DNA of 64,000 nucleotides from JBAXBF01 sp034429745 (GCA_034429745.1 DAOUFY010000079.1:1-64000); one strand, 5' to 3'; numbered from the stretch's first letter, positions 26,404-35,925 are shown. Made by a program: numbers and translations. Notes: generated by a model not told the origin, from the letters alone.

Positions 26404-26724
26404 TTAGGGGGATAGCATGGACTGAAGCAGCATGAACACTGCCATACCAGCTCCCACTGTCCAAAGCATGCTGCGCGTCCAATAGGCAACTACCACTGCC
26501 ACAGCACCTGCCAACCATTGTGGATTATGCCATGACACATCGAACTTGCCTTTATAGAAAACCATCTCGGGTAAAATGATGGCGGAAAGCACTGCGGCTG
26601 GTACATAACGCAGCGAACGCTGAAGCCATTGCGGCAACTCTATCTTGCCTAATAAAAAAATAAAAGAAAAGCGAATGCCAAACGTGATAATTCCGGCTAA
26701 AATGATCCACAGCCAGGGGTTCAT
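26404..26724 (-). CDS. azlD: Branched-chain amino acid exporter small subunit (AzlD family)
   Basis: A 106-residue protein with four hydrophobic segments and the AzlD pattern ending in VVVAYWTRSMLWTVGAGMA. It forms the exporter with AzlC. A longer frame starts at 26742, but the ATG at 26724 overlaps the azlC stop as ATGA and has GGAGG 7 nt upstream, so it is the start. It is followed 11 bp later by the terminase gene. Confidence 0.88.
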   Translation of the reverse strand: MNPWLWIILAGIITFGIRFSFIFLLGKIELPQWLQRSLRYVPAAVLSAIILPEMVFYKGKFDVSWHNPQWLAGAVAVVVAYWTRSMLWTVGAGMAVFMLLQSMLSP

Positions 26725-27401
26725 GGGCGTTCCTCCAGCCATATCCCCGCGAGGATGCCTAACAGTGCCGCCAGCATAAGCCCTAGCTTATAAGGCAGCT
26801 GAAAGAAAACCGCCCCGGCAATTCCCCCAACCAAAGCAGCCCCTATTGCCGGCCGGCTGCGCAAACCTGGCACTAACAAAGCAATAAACGTAAGCGGCAG
26901 TGCATAGCTTAATGGAACATCCTGCGGCATAGCTGCGCCAATGAAAATGCCTACTGCCGTACTGACCTGCCATGAAAGCCACAATGTTATCCCTGCCCCA
27001 AATAAATACCAATGCTTATGCGAAGGGTCTTCTTCCTGTTGAAAATGAGTTATTGCCACTGCATAAGCTTCATCAGTAAGCAGGTAAGAAAGCATTACCT
27101 TCCACGGCAAACTAAGGGAGCGCAAATGGGGTGCTATGGATGCGCTGTACAGGGCATGCCGCAGATTGACAACAAAAATTACTGCCAAAAGCAGCAATGC
27201 GGAAGACCCTGCGCTGAATAACTGTACTGCAATAAATTGAGCAGACCCGGCAAAAACTATCGAAGACATTGCCTGAGCCGCTGTTTTACCTAACCCAGCT
27301 TGAACTGCTAGTGCTCCATAGATAACCCCAAAAGGAGCAACCCCTAGCAATATAGGCAGTTCTGCACTGACCCCTCGCCAAAAAGAATTGTTAACATTCA
27401 T
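26721..27401 (-). CDS. azlC: Branched-chain amino acid exporter large subunit (AzlC family)
   Basis: A 226-residue multi-pass membrane protein of the AzlC/YgaZ family, which exports branched-chain amino acids or analogues. GVAPFGVIYGALA, FAGSAQFIAVQL and VVNLRHALYSASIAP are diagnostic. TATAAT ends 8 nt before the ATG and no ribosome site is visible, so a leaderless transcript may start here even though the preceding small gene ends only 14 bp upstream. Confidence 0.92.
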   Translation of the reverse strand: MNVNNSFWRGVSAELPILLGVAPFGVIYGALAVQAGLGKTAAQAMSSIVFAGSAQFIAVQLFSAGSSALLLLAVIFVVNLRHALYSASIAPHLRSLSLPWKVMLSYLLTDEAYAVAITHFQQEEDPSHKHWYLFGAGITLWLSWQVSTAVGIFIGAAMPQDVPLSYALPLTFIALLVPGLRSRPAIGAALVGGIAGAVFFQLPYKLGLMLAALLGILAGIWLEERP

Positions 27402-27415
27402 AGCCGCTTATTATA

Positions 27416-27724
27416 TCACTCTGGCAGCTCTTTATGCAAAGATTCCAGCATATCCGCTAAGGAATTTTGCACCGGTCCAATGGCTGCACTTCCCCGCTGA
27501 AGGCTTACTAATGCAGACACGGCACGCAAGATAAGCGTATAAAGCTTTGCTTGATCACCCAGGGATAGGGCTTCATCTTCCTGCGACAAAGCAGCAAGAA
27601 TGCGATGAATAAGCACGCGCAGCAAGTCCGCTTCATGCTGTAGAGCAGCAGCTTTCTTGAGCATATCTGCTTCTTGGGGCGTGAAATACTTAGCATAGGG
27701 ATTTTTTTGCTTTCTTAAGACCAT
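27416..27724 (-). CDS. Hypothetical protein, 102 residues
   Basis: A small, mostly helical, charged protein (EADMLKKAAALQHEADLLRV, then a leucine/alanine-rich helix bundle). It matches no family I recognise. It sits directly upstream of azlC and the orphan terminase on the same strand. Small helical proteins commonly precede terminase genes in phages, but there is no helix-turn-helix signature, so a small-terminase call is not supported. TATAAT ends 9 nt before the ATG with a TTGATT 17 bp further up, suggesting a leaderless start. Confidence 0.6.
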   Translation of the reverse strand: MVLRKQKNPYAKYFTPQEADMLKKAAALQHEADLLRVLIHRILAALSQEDEALSLGDQAKLYTLILRAVSALVSLQRGSAAIGPVQNSLADMLESLHKELPE

Positions 27725-27733
27725 CCTATACTA

Positions 27734-27762
27734 ATTATAGTACTAATGTTCTATTTAATCAA
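27734..27762 (-). promoter_or_regulatory. Promoter of the 102-residue protein gene
   Basis: TTGATT (27762-27757), a 17-bp spacer and TATAAT (27739-27734) on the minus strand form a good sigma-70-type promoter, ending 9 nt before the ATG at 27724. The remaining gap to 27979 contains a Shine-Dalgarno-like AAGGAGGTGATAGG at 27895-27882 and otherwise no supported gene. Confidence 0.6.
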
Positions 27763-27979
27763 ATTAACTACCATCACTAGCTTTCTTTTTAGGTTTGTTC
27801 GCTCACCTCTTGAGCTTTAGTTTATACCCTGCACATTTCATTTCCTAAGTTTCGGGCATCTTGCTAAGCCACCCCCTTTTTCCTATCACCTCCTTCCATA
27901 AACCACAACCTTTTCCTTAGGCATGTATCCACACTCTTTACAGATGCAAATTTCATAGTAAAATGATAAATATACGCCT

Positions 27980-29020
27980 ATGAACAATATGCTCTATCCT
28001 CACCGTCGTTATAACCCACTGGCTGATGAATGGATTCTCGTTTCACCTCACCGCACCCAAAGACCATGGCAAGGTCAAGTGGAAAAAACACCCTCCGAAA
28101 ATCGTCCTGCTTATGATGAAAATTGTTACCTTTGTCCCGGCAATTTAAGAGCCGGTAATGCTCGCAACCCTCACTACACCTCTACCTTTGTTTTCACCAA
28201 TGACTTCTCGGCGCTGCTGCCCAATCCTCCCGCTGAAGAGCAGCCAGAACATGAATTGCTGCGCGCTCAAAGCGTAAAAGGTACCTGCCGCGTACTTTGT
28301 TTTTCACCGCGCCACGATCTCACCTTAGCTCACATGCAGGTCAGTGAAATCCTCACGGTAGTGGATACTTGGGCAGAGCAATATGCCGAACTGTCAGAAC
28401 AATACTTATGGGTACAAATCTTTGAAAATAAGGGCGCCATCATGGGCTGTTCTAACCCGCATCCGCATGGGCAAATCTGGGCGAGCAATGCACTGCCTCA
28501 ACTCCCTTCTAAAGAAGATCAGCAACAGTTACGTTATTACCAAGAACATCATAAGCCCCTATTGTTGGATTATTTATCTCTTGAATTGGAAAAACAGGAA
28601 CGCATCATCATTGAAAATGACTATTGGGTGGTCGTTGTGCCTTATTGGGCAGTATGGCCCTTTGAAACCTTGCTGCTGCCGCGCTTTCCCGTTGGCCGGC
28701 TGCCGCAACTCAACCCTGATCAACGGCTCGCCTTAGCCCAAATTCTCAAACGGCTTCTCATTCGCTATGATAACCTTTTTGAGACCTCTTTCCCTTATTC
28801 CATGGGCTGGCATAACGCCCCCAACCACAACAATACCCATAAGACTTCTACGGAACATTGGCAGCTGCATGCTCATTTTTACCCCCCGTTGCTCCGCTCG
28901 GCTACAGTAAAAAAATTCATGGTTGGCTATGAAATGCTTGCCGAATCGCAACGCGACCTCACCGCAGAGCAAGCTGCTGAACGCTTGAGATCACTTTCGG
29001 AGGTTCATTATGCTTCCTGA
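27980..29020 (+). CDS. galT: Galactose-1-phosphate uridylyltransferase
   Basis: A 346-residue Leloir enzyme that exchanges UMP between UDP-glucose and galactose 1-phosphate. The active-site HPHGQIW with the nucleophilic histidine, the CYLCPGNLRAGNARNP zinc-type segment and the MGWHNAPNH region near the C-terminus are present. Length matches bacterial GalT. No ribosome site is seen and an AT-rich TAAATA lies 7 nt upstream, so a leaderless start is possible. It overlaps galK by 11 bp, indicating a galTK operon. Confidence 0.95.
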   Translation: MNNMLYPHRRYNPLADEWILVSPHRTQRPWQGQVEKTPSENRPAYDENCYLCPGNLRAGNARNPHYTSTFVFTNDFSALLPNPPAEEQPEHELLRAQSVKGTCRVLCFSPRHDLTLAHMQVSEILTVVDTWAEQYAELSEQYLWVQIFENKGAIMGCSNPHPHGQIWASNALPQLPSKEDQQQLRYYQEHHKPLLLDYLSLELEKQERIIIENDYWVVVVPYWAVWPFETLLLPRFPVGRLPQLNPDQRLALAQILKRLLIRYDNLFETSFPYSMGWHNAPNHNNTHKTSTEHWQLHAHFYPPLLRSATVKKFMVGYEMLAESQRDLTAEQAAERLRSLSEVHYAS

Positions 29021-30152
29021 TGCACTTATTCAATCTTTTCATCAGCAATTCCAGCAAAAACCAGCCTTGCTCATTCGTGCCCCAGGGCGGGTCAACCTGA
29101 TCGGTGAACACACGGATTATAATGACGGGTTTGTGCTCCCTATGGCAATTGATCGGGCAGTCTGGATCGCCCTGCAGCCTACAACCGATGACACAGTAAC
29201 TGCTTATTCGCTGGATTTTCATCAAAAAGATACTTTTTCACTCAACCAATTAAGCAAAGGAAAAGTGAACTGGGTTGAGTACATCAAAGGGGTAGCTCAT
29301 GAGTTAATCCAAGCTCACCAGCCCATTACCGCATGGCAAGGAGTAATTGCTGGGGATATTCCTATTGGGGCAGGACTTTCCTCTTCCGCGGCTTTAGAAG
29401 TTGCGGCAGTGCTGGCTTTTCACGAACCATCCCGCCAACCAAGCCGCGACCCAGCTTTCATTGCCAAGCTTGCCCAGCGAGCAGAAAATCAGTGGGTAGG
29501 CATGAATTGCGGTATTATGGATCAGATGATTTCGGCTGCCGGCAAAAAAGGCAGCGCCATGCTGCTCGATTGCCGCAACTTAGAAATATCCCACGTTCAC
29601 ATCCCGTCTCACGCTCTCATCGTGGTAATGGATACCGCCACGCGTCGGGAATTGGTTGACTCTGCTTACAATGAACGCCGCAGCCAATGCCAACAAGTTG
29701 CCGAATTTTTTGGAGTAAAAGCCCTGCGCGATGTTAGCTTGGCGCAGTTGGAAAGCCAAAAAGACCGCCTCGAGCCCACTGCCTATCGTCGTGCACGCCA
29801 CGTCATTACCGAAAATCAGCGCACCTTAGAAGCTGTCGAAGCCCTCGCCCAAGGTGATTGTGCCAAAATGGGTGATCTCATGGTGCAAAGCCATCTCAGC
29901 TTGCGCGATGATTACGAAGTCTCCCGCCTAGAATTAGATTGGATCGTCGAAATAGCCCTCAACCACAATGCCTGCTTTGGCGCGCGGATGACTGGTGCCG
30001 GCTTTGGAGGTTGCGCAGTGGCACTCGTTAACGCTGATCAAGTTGAGTCTTTTGTCAGTACCGTAACAGTGGAGTATCACAAACGGAGCGGTTTGCAGCC
30101 AAACCTTTACGTATGCTCTCCAGCAGCCGGCGCCGAAGCAATCCCTTTTTAG
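29010..30152 (+). CDS. galK: Galactokinase
   Basis: A 380-residue GHMP-family kinase that phosphorylates galactose at C1. The galactokinase signature GRVNLIGEHTDYNDGFVLP, the ATP motif PIGAGLSSSAALE and the C-terminal MTGAGFGGCAVAL are all intact. Its ATG lies inside the 3' end of galT with AGGTTC upstream. galE and a mutarotase are absent from the window. It converges on the response-regulator gene with adjacent stops. Confidence 0.95.
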   Translation: MLPDALIQSFHQQFQQKPALLIRAPGRVNLIGEHTDYNDGFVLPMAIDRAVWIALQPTTDDTVTAYSLDFHQKDTFSLNQLSKGKVNWVEYIKGVAHELIQAHQPITAWQGVIAGDIPIGAGLSSSAALEVAAVLAFHEPSRQPSRDPAFIAKLAQRAENQWVGMNCGIMDQMISAAGKKGSAMLLDCRNLEISHVHIPSHALIVVMDTATRRELVDSAYNERRSQCQQVAEFFGVKALRDVSLAQLESQKDRLEPTAYRRARHVITENQRTLEAVEALAQGDCAKMGDLMVQSHLSLRDDYEVSRLELDWIVEIALNHNACFGARMTGAGFGGCAVALVNADQVESFVSTVTVEYHKRSGLQPNLYVCSPAAGAEAIPF

Positions 30153-30842
30153 CTACCCAACAAACTTATACCCAATGCCGCGCACGGTAATAATATGAGT
30201 TGGGTTGTTAGGGTCATCTTCAATCTTCTGACGTAGCCAACGGATGTGAACATATACCACTTGCGGCTGATCAGCATATTCTGCACCCCATACCCGAGCC
30301 AGCAAATCTTCCGTAAAGATCACCTTTCCTGCATCCAGCATCAAGGCGTGCAGCAGATCAAACTCGCGCGGTGAAAGGTCTAATGGCACACCATTTTTTG
30401 TAACCGTATGTGCTGCAGGATCCAGCACAATATCCCCGGCTTGGATTGGCTTAGAAGTCTGCGGTGTGGTTTGTTCGGAGCGTTGGTAGCGCCGCAGCAC
30501 AGTTTTTATCCTCGCCAGCAGCACATCTAATTCAAACGGTTTGGTGATGTAATCATCTGCTCCTAACTCCAACCCCAGCACCTCATCTAATTCGCGGCGC
30601 CGAGCAGTGAGAAAGATCACCGGCACATCCATCAGCTGCCGAAAACGATGAAGAGCCTCTAGTCCATCCATCTCCGGCAAGCCAATATCCAATAATACCA
30701 GCTGTGGGGCATCGCGCTGAGCAATGGCGAGCGCGTCTTCAGCATCTGCTGCGGTAGAAACACGGTAGCCAGCTCGTTCCAAATTGAAAGCCAAACTGCG
30801 CCGCAGCAAAGCATCATCATCTACCACAATAATATGCTTCAT
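30153..30842 (-). CDS. OmpR/PhoB-family response regulator (orphan)
   Basis: A 229-residue two-component regulator. The receiver domain (1-120) has acidic pocket DDD, phospho-acceptor aspartate in LLDIGLPEMDG, and the switch lysine in YITKPF. The winged-helix DNA-binding domain (about 130-229) ends with VYVHIRWLRQKIEDDPNNPTHIITVRGIGYKFVG. No histidine kinase is adjacent. TATAAT ends 11 nt before the ATG and no ribosome site is visible. It resembles KdpE/MprA-type regulators, but the target is unknown. Confidence 0.93.
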   Translation of the reverse strand: MKHIIVVDDDALLRRSLAFNLERAGYRVSTAADAEDALAIAQRDAPQLVLLDIGLPEMDGLEALHRFRQLMDVPVIFLTARRRELDEVLGLELGADDYITKPFELDVLLARIKTVLRRYQRSEQTTPQTSKPIQAGDIVLDPAAHTVTKNGVPLDLSPREFDLLHALMLDAGKVIFTEDLLARVWGAEYADQPQVVYVHIRWLRQKIEDDPNNPTHIITVRGIGYKFVG

Positions 30843-30951
30843 AAATTATTGGTATTATACCCCATCACTAATGGCACTACACTTGCAACTTTTCCCCTAT
30901 ACCCAAAACCATAATTTAAGCTGAGATTGCCTAGCAAGCAGGAGTATGCCG

Positions 30952-33900
30952 ATGGGAGATAAAAAATTCAACAAATCCAACAAATGGAAAAGCATCGCGT
31001 TCAGCGTCGCCGTTCTGCTTCTTTTTACCCTTCTGCTCTCGTGGAGCAATGCTCTTGCCCAACCGAATGAAAATGAAACCTCCCCCATCCAACCTACCGA
31101 ACCTCAGCAGACTCTCGTTCCCAATCCACAGCCCACTCCAGTTTCTCCTGAGCTGAAAATTGCTGTGGAAGGCGGCTATGAAACTCTGCTTCAAAGAATT
31201 CAACAACACGGTATGGCGCGGGTTATTGTCAAACTCAATGTGCCATTCGCACCTTTAGGCAGTCTTAATGAAATACAAACCAATGAAGTGCTGCAAGCTA
31301 TTCAGCAAGCCCAAAGCGCACTTCAACAAAATCTCAACGGATACAACATCAATAATCTTATTCTTTTTCAATACATTCCCTTTGCAGCTGTAGATGTTGA
31401 CGCGGCTGCCCTTGAAGCATTAGCTAACTCTCCCCTTGTTACCCATATTGAAGAAAACAGTCTTCATAAGGTCAACCTCGATTTAAGCACACCGCGGATT
31501 GGAGCTCCGCTTGTTTGGGCACAAGGTTTTGATGGCAGCGGCATCACCGTTGCCATTCTCGATAGCGGAGTCCATAAAACTCATCCCTTCCTGCAAGGCA
31601 AAGTAGTCTCAGAGGCTTGCTATTCCACCACCGACATCAATGAAGGTTCTGTTTCTTTATGTCCAGGTGGTGTCAGCCAATCTACAGCTCTCGATTCAGC
31701 TATGCCCTATCTCAGCGGTATATGTCCCTCTACCATTTGTGATCACGGAACCCATGTTGCCGGCATCATCAGTGGTGGTACAGGGTTAGGACTAAGTGGA
31801 GTTGCTCCCGGCGCTTCCATCATCGCTATTCAAGTCTTTTCCTTCTTTCCTGAAGAGAATGATATATACACTTGGAGTTCTGATTACATTTTAGGCTTAG
31901 AACGAGTGTATGCCTTGCGTAACACTTATCAGATTGCAGCCGTGAATATGAGTTTTGGAGGTTCAGCATATTCAGATCAAAGCAGCTGCGATCTTCAAAA
32001 CCAAGCTGTAAAAGCAGCGATAGACAACTTGAGATCAGTCAATATCGTATCGGTCATTTCCTCAGGCAATCTAGGCTCATCAACATCCATCAGCCGCCCG
32101 GCTTGCATTTCATCCGCAGTGAGTGTTGGGGCAACTGATGATTCTGATCAAGTAGCATCCTATTCCAATAGTGCCGACTTCCTCACCTTGTTGGCTCCTG
32201 GTTTAGCAATCAATTCCTCCATTCCGCCCGATCAATATGCCAGCTGGAACGGCACCAGTATGGCAGCACCGCATGCCGCCGCCGCTTTTGCGTTACTGCG
32301 TCAAGCTAAATCTAATGCCACCGCCAACGAGCTAATCAACGCTTTATTATCAAGCGGTGTTTCTATTATTGATCAACGCAACTTAATTACAAAACCACGC
32401 ATTCAAGTCAACGCAGCCCTTGATCTGCTGCTAGGCAATACCTCAACCGAAACCACTCAGCGAGTATCAATAGCTAACAGTGGCACTGAAGCAAACGCTG
32501 CCTCCTCTTATCCTTCCCTATCCGCCAACGGCAATTTGATAGCTTTTCACTCCGCAGCAAATAACCTTGTTGAGAACGATACTAACAACGCAATTGACGT
32601 CTTTATACACAGCTTGCTTGCTAATCAAACTCAGCGCGTCTCTATAGCTTCGGATGGCAGCCAAGCTGATGGTGATTCAACGTATCCTTCCCTTTCTGCA
32701 GATGGCAGCATGTTGGTCTTCCAATCCGCAGCTACGAACTTAGTCAGCAATGACACTAACAGTGTAACCGACATCTTTGTCCGCGATCTGACGAATGAGC
32801 AAACAAGCCGCGTTTCCATTGCCAGCGACGGCTCACAATCTAATGGCGACTCGCTTCAACCCGATCTTTCTGCTAATGGGCGTTATATCGTCTTTACTTC
32901 CCATGCCTCAAATTTAGTAAATGGTGATACTAACAACTCTACGGATGTATTTCTGCATGACCGCCAAAGCAGCACGACAATCCGCATTTCTGTATCTTCC
33001 AATGGAGAGCAAGGAAACGCGCCTTCCTCCAACGCCTCGATTTCCGCTGACGGAAAACGGATTGTGTTCTCCTCTTTTGCCTCCAACCTCGTCCCTAATG
33101 ACACCAATGGTTCTTCCGATATCTTCTTGCGCGACATGAATAGCGGACAAACTCAGCGAATATCCATTACCAGCAACGGCAGTGAAGCTCATGGTCATTC
33201 CCTTAATCCAGTCATCTCCAAAGATGGGAAGCTTGTCGCCTTCACCTCTTTTGCGCCCGATCTTGTCCCTAATGATACCAATGACAACTGGGATATTTTT
33301 GTCCATGACCTGCAGAGTGGGCAAACTGAACGAGTTTCCATTACAGACAGCGGAGTCCAATCCAACGGCAGTTCAAACTCCCGCCCTGCCCTTTCCGCAA
33401 CAGGGCGCTTTGTTGCTTTTTGGTCAGAAGCGACCAACTTAGTGGCGGGAGATACCAATGGCGTGGGTGATATATTCATTCATGATCGCTATTTGCGTCA
33501 AACGCGGCGTATTTCTCTTGCCAACGATGGAAGTCAAGGCAATGCCGCAGCGGCCGTCAACTTTTCTCTCTCCGCCGATGGGACGGAAGCAGCTTTTGAA
33601 TCGTTGGCATCCAACCTTGTCTCTAATGATTCCAATAGTGCGGCGGATTGTTTCGTGCACCACATCGTTTATACTTTGCCCGCTCCTACCCTCATTGACC
33701 CAGTTCAGGATGCGGTTACTGCTGACTGGCAGCCAACTTTTACCTGGTCTGCAGTTAATGGATCAGAACAATATCAGTGGCAATGCAGGTCTTTGACCAC
33801 CCAAGATGGTTTTATTGAACAAACTTTTACTCCAACCCAAGCCCAATGTGTAAGTTCAAGCACATGCAGCATCCAAAGTCCCATTCCCCTATCGCAAGGT

Positions 33901-34281
33901 CCATACATGTGGCGCGTCAGGGCACTGAACATCAACGGAGCCGGCACATGGAGTGATGAAGCCCGCTTTAACACCCCACCACTTCCAGCCTCCGTTTCGC
34001 TCATTGCACCTTTGGGCAAAATACAGGAAAATCCGCCAACATTTCGTTGGCATCATGCATCAACTGCCTATCAATACCGCCTATGGGTGTATAGCACTTC
34101 AGGCGCAGTAATCCGTCAAGAAATAGATCCGACTCGGTTCCAGTGCACATTATCCAGCAGTGAATGCCGTTTTACTCTCCCTCAAAAGCTTGCCAAAGGC
34201 AGCTACACCTGGTGGGTGCAAGCTCACAACCCTAGCGGAGAATCTGCCTGGAGTGCACCCGCCAGCTTCTCGGTCGAATAA
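30952..34281 (+). CDS. Secreted subtilisin-like protease with seven-unit repeat and Fn3-like tail
   Basis: A 1109-residue exported protease. Residues 1-37 form a Sec signal (FSVAVLLLFTLLLSWSNALA). An I9-like propeptide (about 85-175) is followed by the S8 peptidase domain (180-495) with D204 (AILDSG), H265 (DHGTHVAG), N373 (SGN) and S436 (NGTSMAAP). Residues about 502-908 are seven tandem units of about 58 residues, each with TQRVSI, SLSADG, ATNLV and NDTN..DIFVHD, likely a seven-bladed TolB/PD40-like propeller. Two fibronectin-like modules finish the chain. ATG at 30952 has AGGAG 7 nt upstream; the ATG at 30946 would be too close. No anchor or sorting signal is seen. Confidence 0.9.
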   Translation: MGDKKFNKSNKWKSIAFSVAVLLLFTLLLSWSNALAQPNENETSPIQPTEPQQTLVPNPQPTPVSPELKIAVEGGYETLLQRIQQHGMARVIVKLNVPFAPLGSLNEIQTNEVLQAIQQAQSALQQNLNGYNINNLILFQYIPFAAVDVDAAALEALANSPLVTHIEENSLHKVNLDLSTPRIGAPLVWAQGFDGSGITVAILDSGVHKTHPFLQGKVVSEACYSTTDINEGSVSLCPGGVSQSTALDSAMPYLSGICPSTICDHGTHVAGIISGGTGLGLSGVAPGASIIAIQVFSFFPEENDIYTWSSDYILGLERVYALRNTYQIAAVNMSFGGSAYSDQSSCDLQNQAVKAAIDNLRSVNIVSVISSGNLGSSTSISRPACISSAVSVGATDDSDQVASYSNSADFLTLLAPGLAINSSIPPDQYASWNGTSMAAPHAAAAFALLRQAKSNATANELINALLSSGVSIIDQRNLITKPRIQVNAALDLLLGNTSTETTQRVSIANSGTEANAASSYPSLSANGNLIAFHSAANNLVENDTNNAIDVFIHSLLANQTQRVSIASDGSQADGDSTYPSLSADGSMLVFQSAATNLVSNDTNSVTDIFVRDLTNEQTSRVSIASDGSQSNGDSLQPDLSANGRYIVFTSHASNLVNGDTNNSTDVFLHDRQSSTTIRISVSSNGEQGNAPSSNASISADGKRIVFSSFASNLVPNDTNGSSDIFLRDMNSGQTQRISITSNGSEAHGHSLNPVISKDGKLVAFTSFAPDLVPNDTNDNWDIFVHDLQSGQTERVSITDSGVQSNGSSNSRPALSATGRFVAFWSEATNLVAGDTNGVGDIFIHDRYLRQTRRISLANDGSQGNAAAAVNFSLSADGTEAAFESLASNLVSNDSNSAADCFVHHIVYTLPAPTLIDPVQDAVTADWQPTFTWSAVNGSEQYQWQCRSLTTQDGFIEQTFTPTQAQCVSSSTCSIQSPIPLSQGPYMWRVRALNINGAGTWSDEARFNTPPLPASVSLIAPLGKIQENPPTFRWHHASTAYQYRLWVYSTSGAVIRQEIDPTRFQCTLSSSECRFTLPQKLAKGSYTWWVQAHNPSGESAWSAPASFSVE
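32455..33672 (+). repeat. Seven tandem about 174-bp coding repeats (propeller blades)
   Basis: Within the subtilase gene, seven units of about 58 codons repeat in phase. Each carries the pattern R-(V/I)-S-I, SxDGxxxxF, (A/S)xxLV and NDTNxxxD(I/V)F. The units diverge in DNA sequence, so recent unequal crossing-over is not suggested. The acidic DTNxxxD stretch could bind calcium. Confidence 0.85.
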
Positions 34282-34372
34282 TGATGCCCTTACGTTCTTA
34301 TTTCATCACGAACTACATTCATCAAAGCCATCTGCCACTTCTCCCTTAACATAGAAGTTAAGCAAGCAGCCT

Positions 34373-35821
34373 TCACCCTTTAATGACAATTAATGGCTTT
34401 AAACGGGCTACTTTATTGGCAATACCGGCACCGCTTACTGCATCCACTACTGCATCCACATCCTTATAAGCAGCTGGAGCTTCCTCAGCTAACCCTCCCA
34501 ATGAGCCAGCTCTAAGATGAATGCCATGACTGGCTAATGTGTTGCGCAGTTCTTCACCGCGCACTTGTTTCTTCGCCTTGTGGCGGCTCAGCACCCTGCC
34601 AGCTCCATGGCAGCTCGAACCATATGAGCGCGTCATACTACTTGGGCTGCCAACCAGCACCCAGGAACTCGTTCCCATGCTGCCCGGCACTAAAACCGGC
34701 TGTCCAATCGGCACATACTCTGCTGGCAGCTCATCGGTGCCGGGGGAAAAAGCGCGGGTTGCCCCTTTACGGTGCACACACACTTTTGTAGGCTTGCCAT
34801 CTAGAATATGGGTTTCAATTTTCCCCATATTATGGGTAATATCATACACCAAATGCAGCTGCCAATGAGGCACTTTTCCAGCTAATACCTTTTCAAAAGC
34901 CTGGCGTACTAAGTGAGCAAGCACCTGTCGGTTGACATAGGCATAATTTGCCGCCGCGCGCATTGCCGCTAAATAACTCTCTCCCTCAGGTGAATTGATC
35001 GGCGCACATACCAATTCACGATCCGGCAGCTGAATTCCATAACGACGTACAGCGCTTTGAAATTGCTGAACGTAATCCGTGCAGATTTGATGTCCCAGTC
35101 CTCTTGACCCACTGTGGATCTGCACAGCTAGGCAGCCTTTTTGTAAACCCATCACAGCAGCAGCTTTTTCGTCGAAAATTTGTTCAACTACATCAACCTC
35201 AATAAAGTGATTACCCGCCCCAAGCGACCCTAATTGCGGCAGACCGCGTTCCTTAGCTCTTTGGCTTACCTTGCCCATATCTGCTCCATCCAAGCAACCG
35301 CGATCTTCCGTACGGCGGATATCACTTTCAGTAGCATAACCATTCTTTTTTGCCCACAGCAAGCCTTCATGACATACCTCTTCCAACCCCTTGGAGGTCA
35401 GCTTAACCACCCCTTTTCCCCCAACTCCGCTAGGGCAATATTGGTTAATTGCTGTTGCTAAGGCATCCAAAGCATCTTTAGCTTCCTCGGCATGAACAGA
35501 AGAAGCCAGCAACCGTACACCACAATTGATATCATAGCCGATTCCTCCGGGGGAGATAACCCCATCATCCAAACGAGTTAGTCCTACTCCGCCGATCGGA
35601 AAACCGTATCCTTCATGCATATCTGGCATCACCAGAATAGGAGCTGCCAAGCCGGGCAGTGTGGCAGCATTGATGGCTTGCTGCAAAGTGTTATCCAACA
35701 ATGCAGCTTCAAGAATCTCTTCCGTAGCAAACAAACGCACCGCTACCCGCATATCATCTCGGTATCCACGCGGTATTTCCCACTCATACTTGCTGATGGG
35801 AACTAAATCTGCTAGTTTCAT
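34373..35821 (-). CDS. rtcB: RNA-splicing ligase RtcB
   Basis: A 482-residue GTP-dependent RNA ligase that joins 2',3'-cyclic phosphate and 5'-hydroxyl ends in RNA repair or tRNA splicing. Metal and guanylate-site motifs are visible: GYDINCGVRLL, GAGNHFIEVD, HSGSRGLGHQ, and SCHGAGRVLSR near the nucleophilic histidine. The frame extends 12 codons upstream, but the ATG at 35821 has AAGGAGG upstream. It follows the archease gene by 104 bp on the same strand, a known functional pairing. Confidence 0.95.
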   Translation of the reverse strand: MKLADLVPISKYEWEIPRGYRDDMRVAVRLFATEEILEAALLDNTLQQAINAATLPGLAAPILVMPDMHEGYGFPIGGVGLTRLDDGVISPGGIGYDINCGVRLLASSVHAEEAKDALDALATAINQYCPSGVGGKGVVKLTSKGLEEVCHEGLLWAKKNGYATESDIRRTEDRGCLDGADMGKVSQRAKERGLPQLGSLGAGNHFIEVDVVEQIFDEKAAAVMGLQKGCLAVQIHSGSRGLGHQICTDYVQQFQSAVRRYGIQLPDRELVCAPINSPEGESYLAAMRAAANYAYVNRQVLAHLVRQAFEKVLAGKVPHWQLHLVYDITHNMGKIETHILDGKPTKVCVHRKGATRAFSPGTDELPAEYVPIGQPVLVPGSMGTSSWVLVGSPSSMTRSYGSSCHGAGRVLSRHKAKKQVRGEELRNTLASHGIHLRAGSLGGLAEEAPAAYKDVDAVVDAVSGAGIANKVARLKPLIVIKG

Positions 35822-35925
35822 GCCGCCCTCCTTTCTGCAAATATTCTCTAGAACCATTCACACTACACCGCTTCAAACACACTGTTGAGTCTGCTAGTTC
35901 CCAGCACTTATGATCTCTGCCAGCC

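Noticed and set aside
27725..27979. Riboswitch in the leader before the 102-residue gene or galT
   Set aside because: No conserved riboswitch core or paired P1 helix could be traced.
32631..33663. Several 60-150 codon frames on the minus strand within the subtilase repeats
   Set aside because: They repeat in step with the sense repeats and are antisense shadows of the propeller units.
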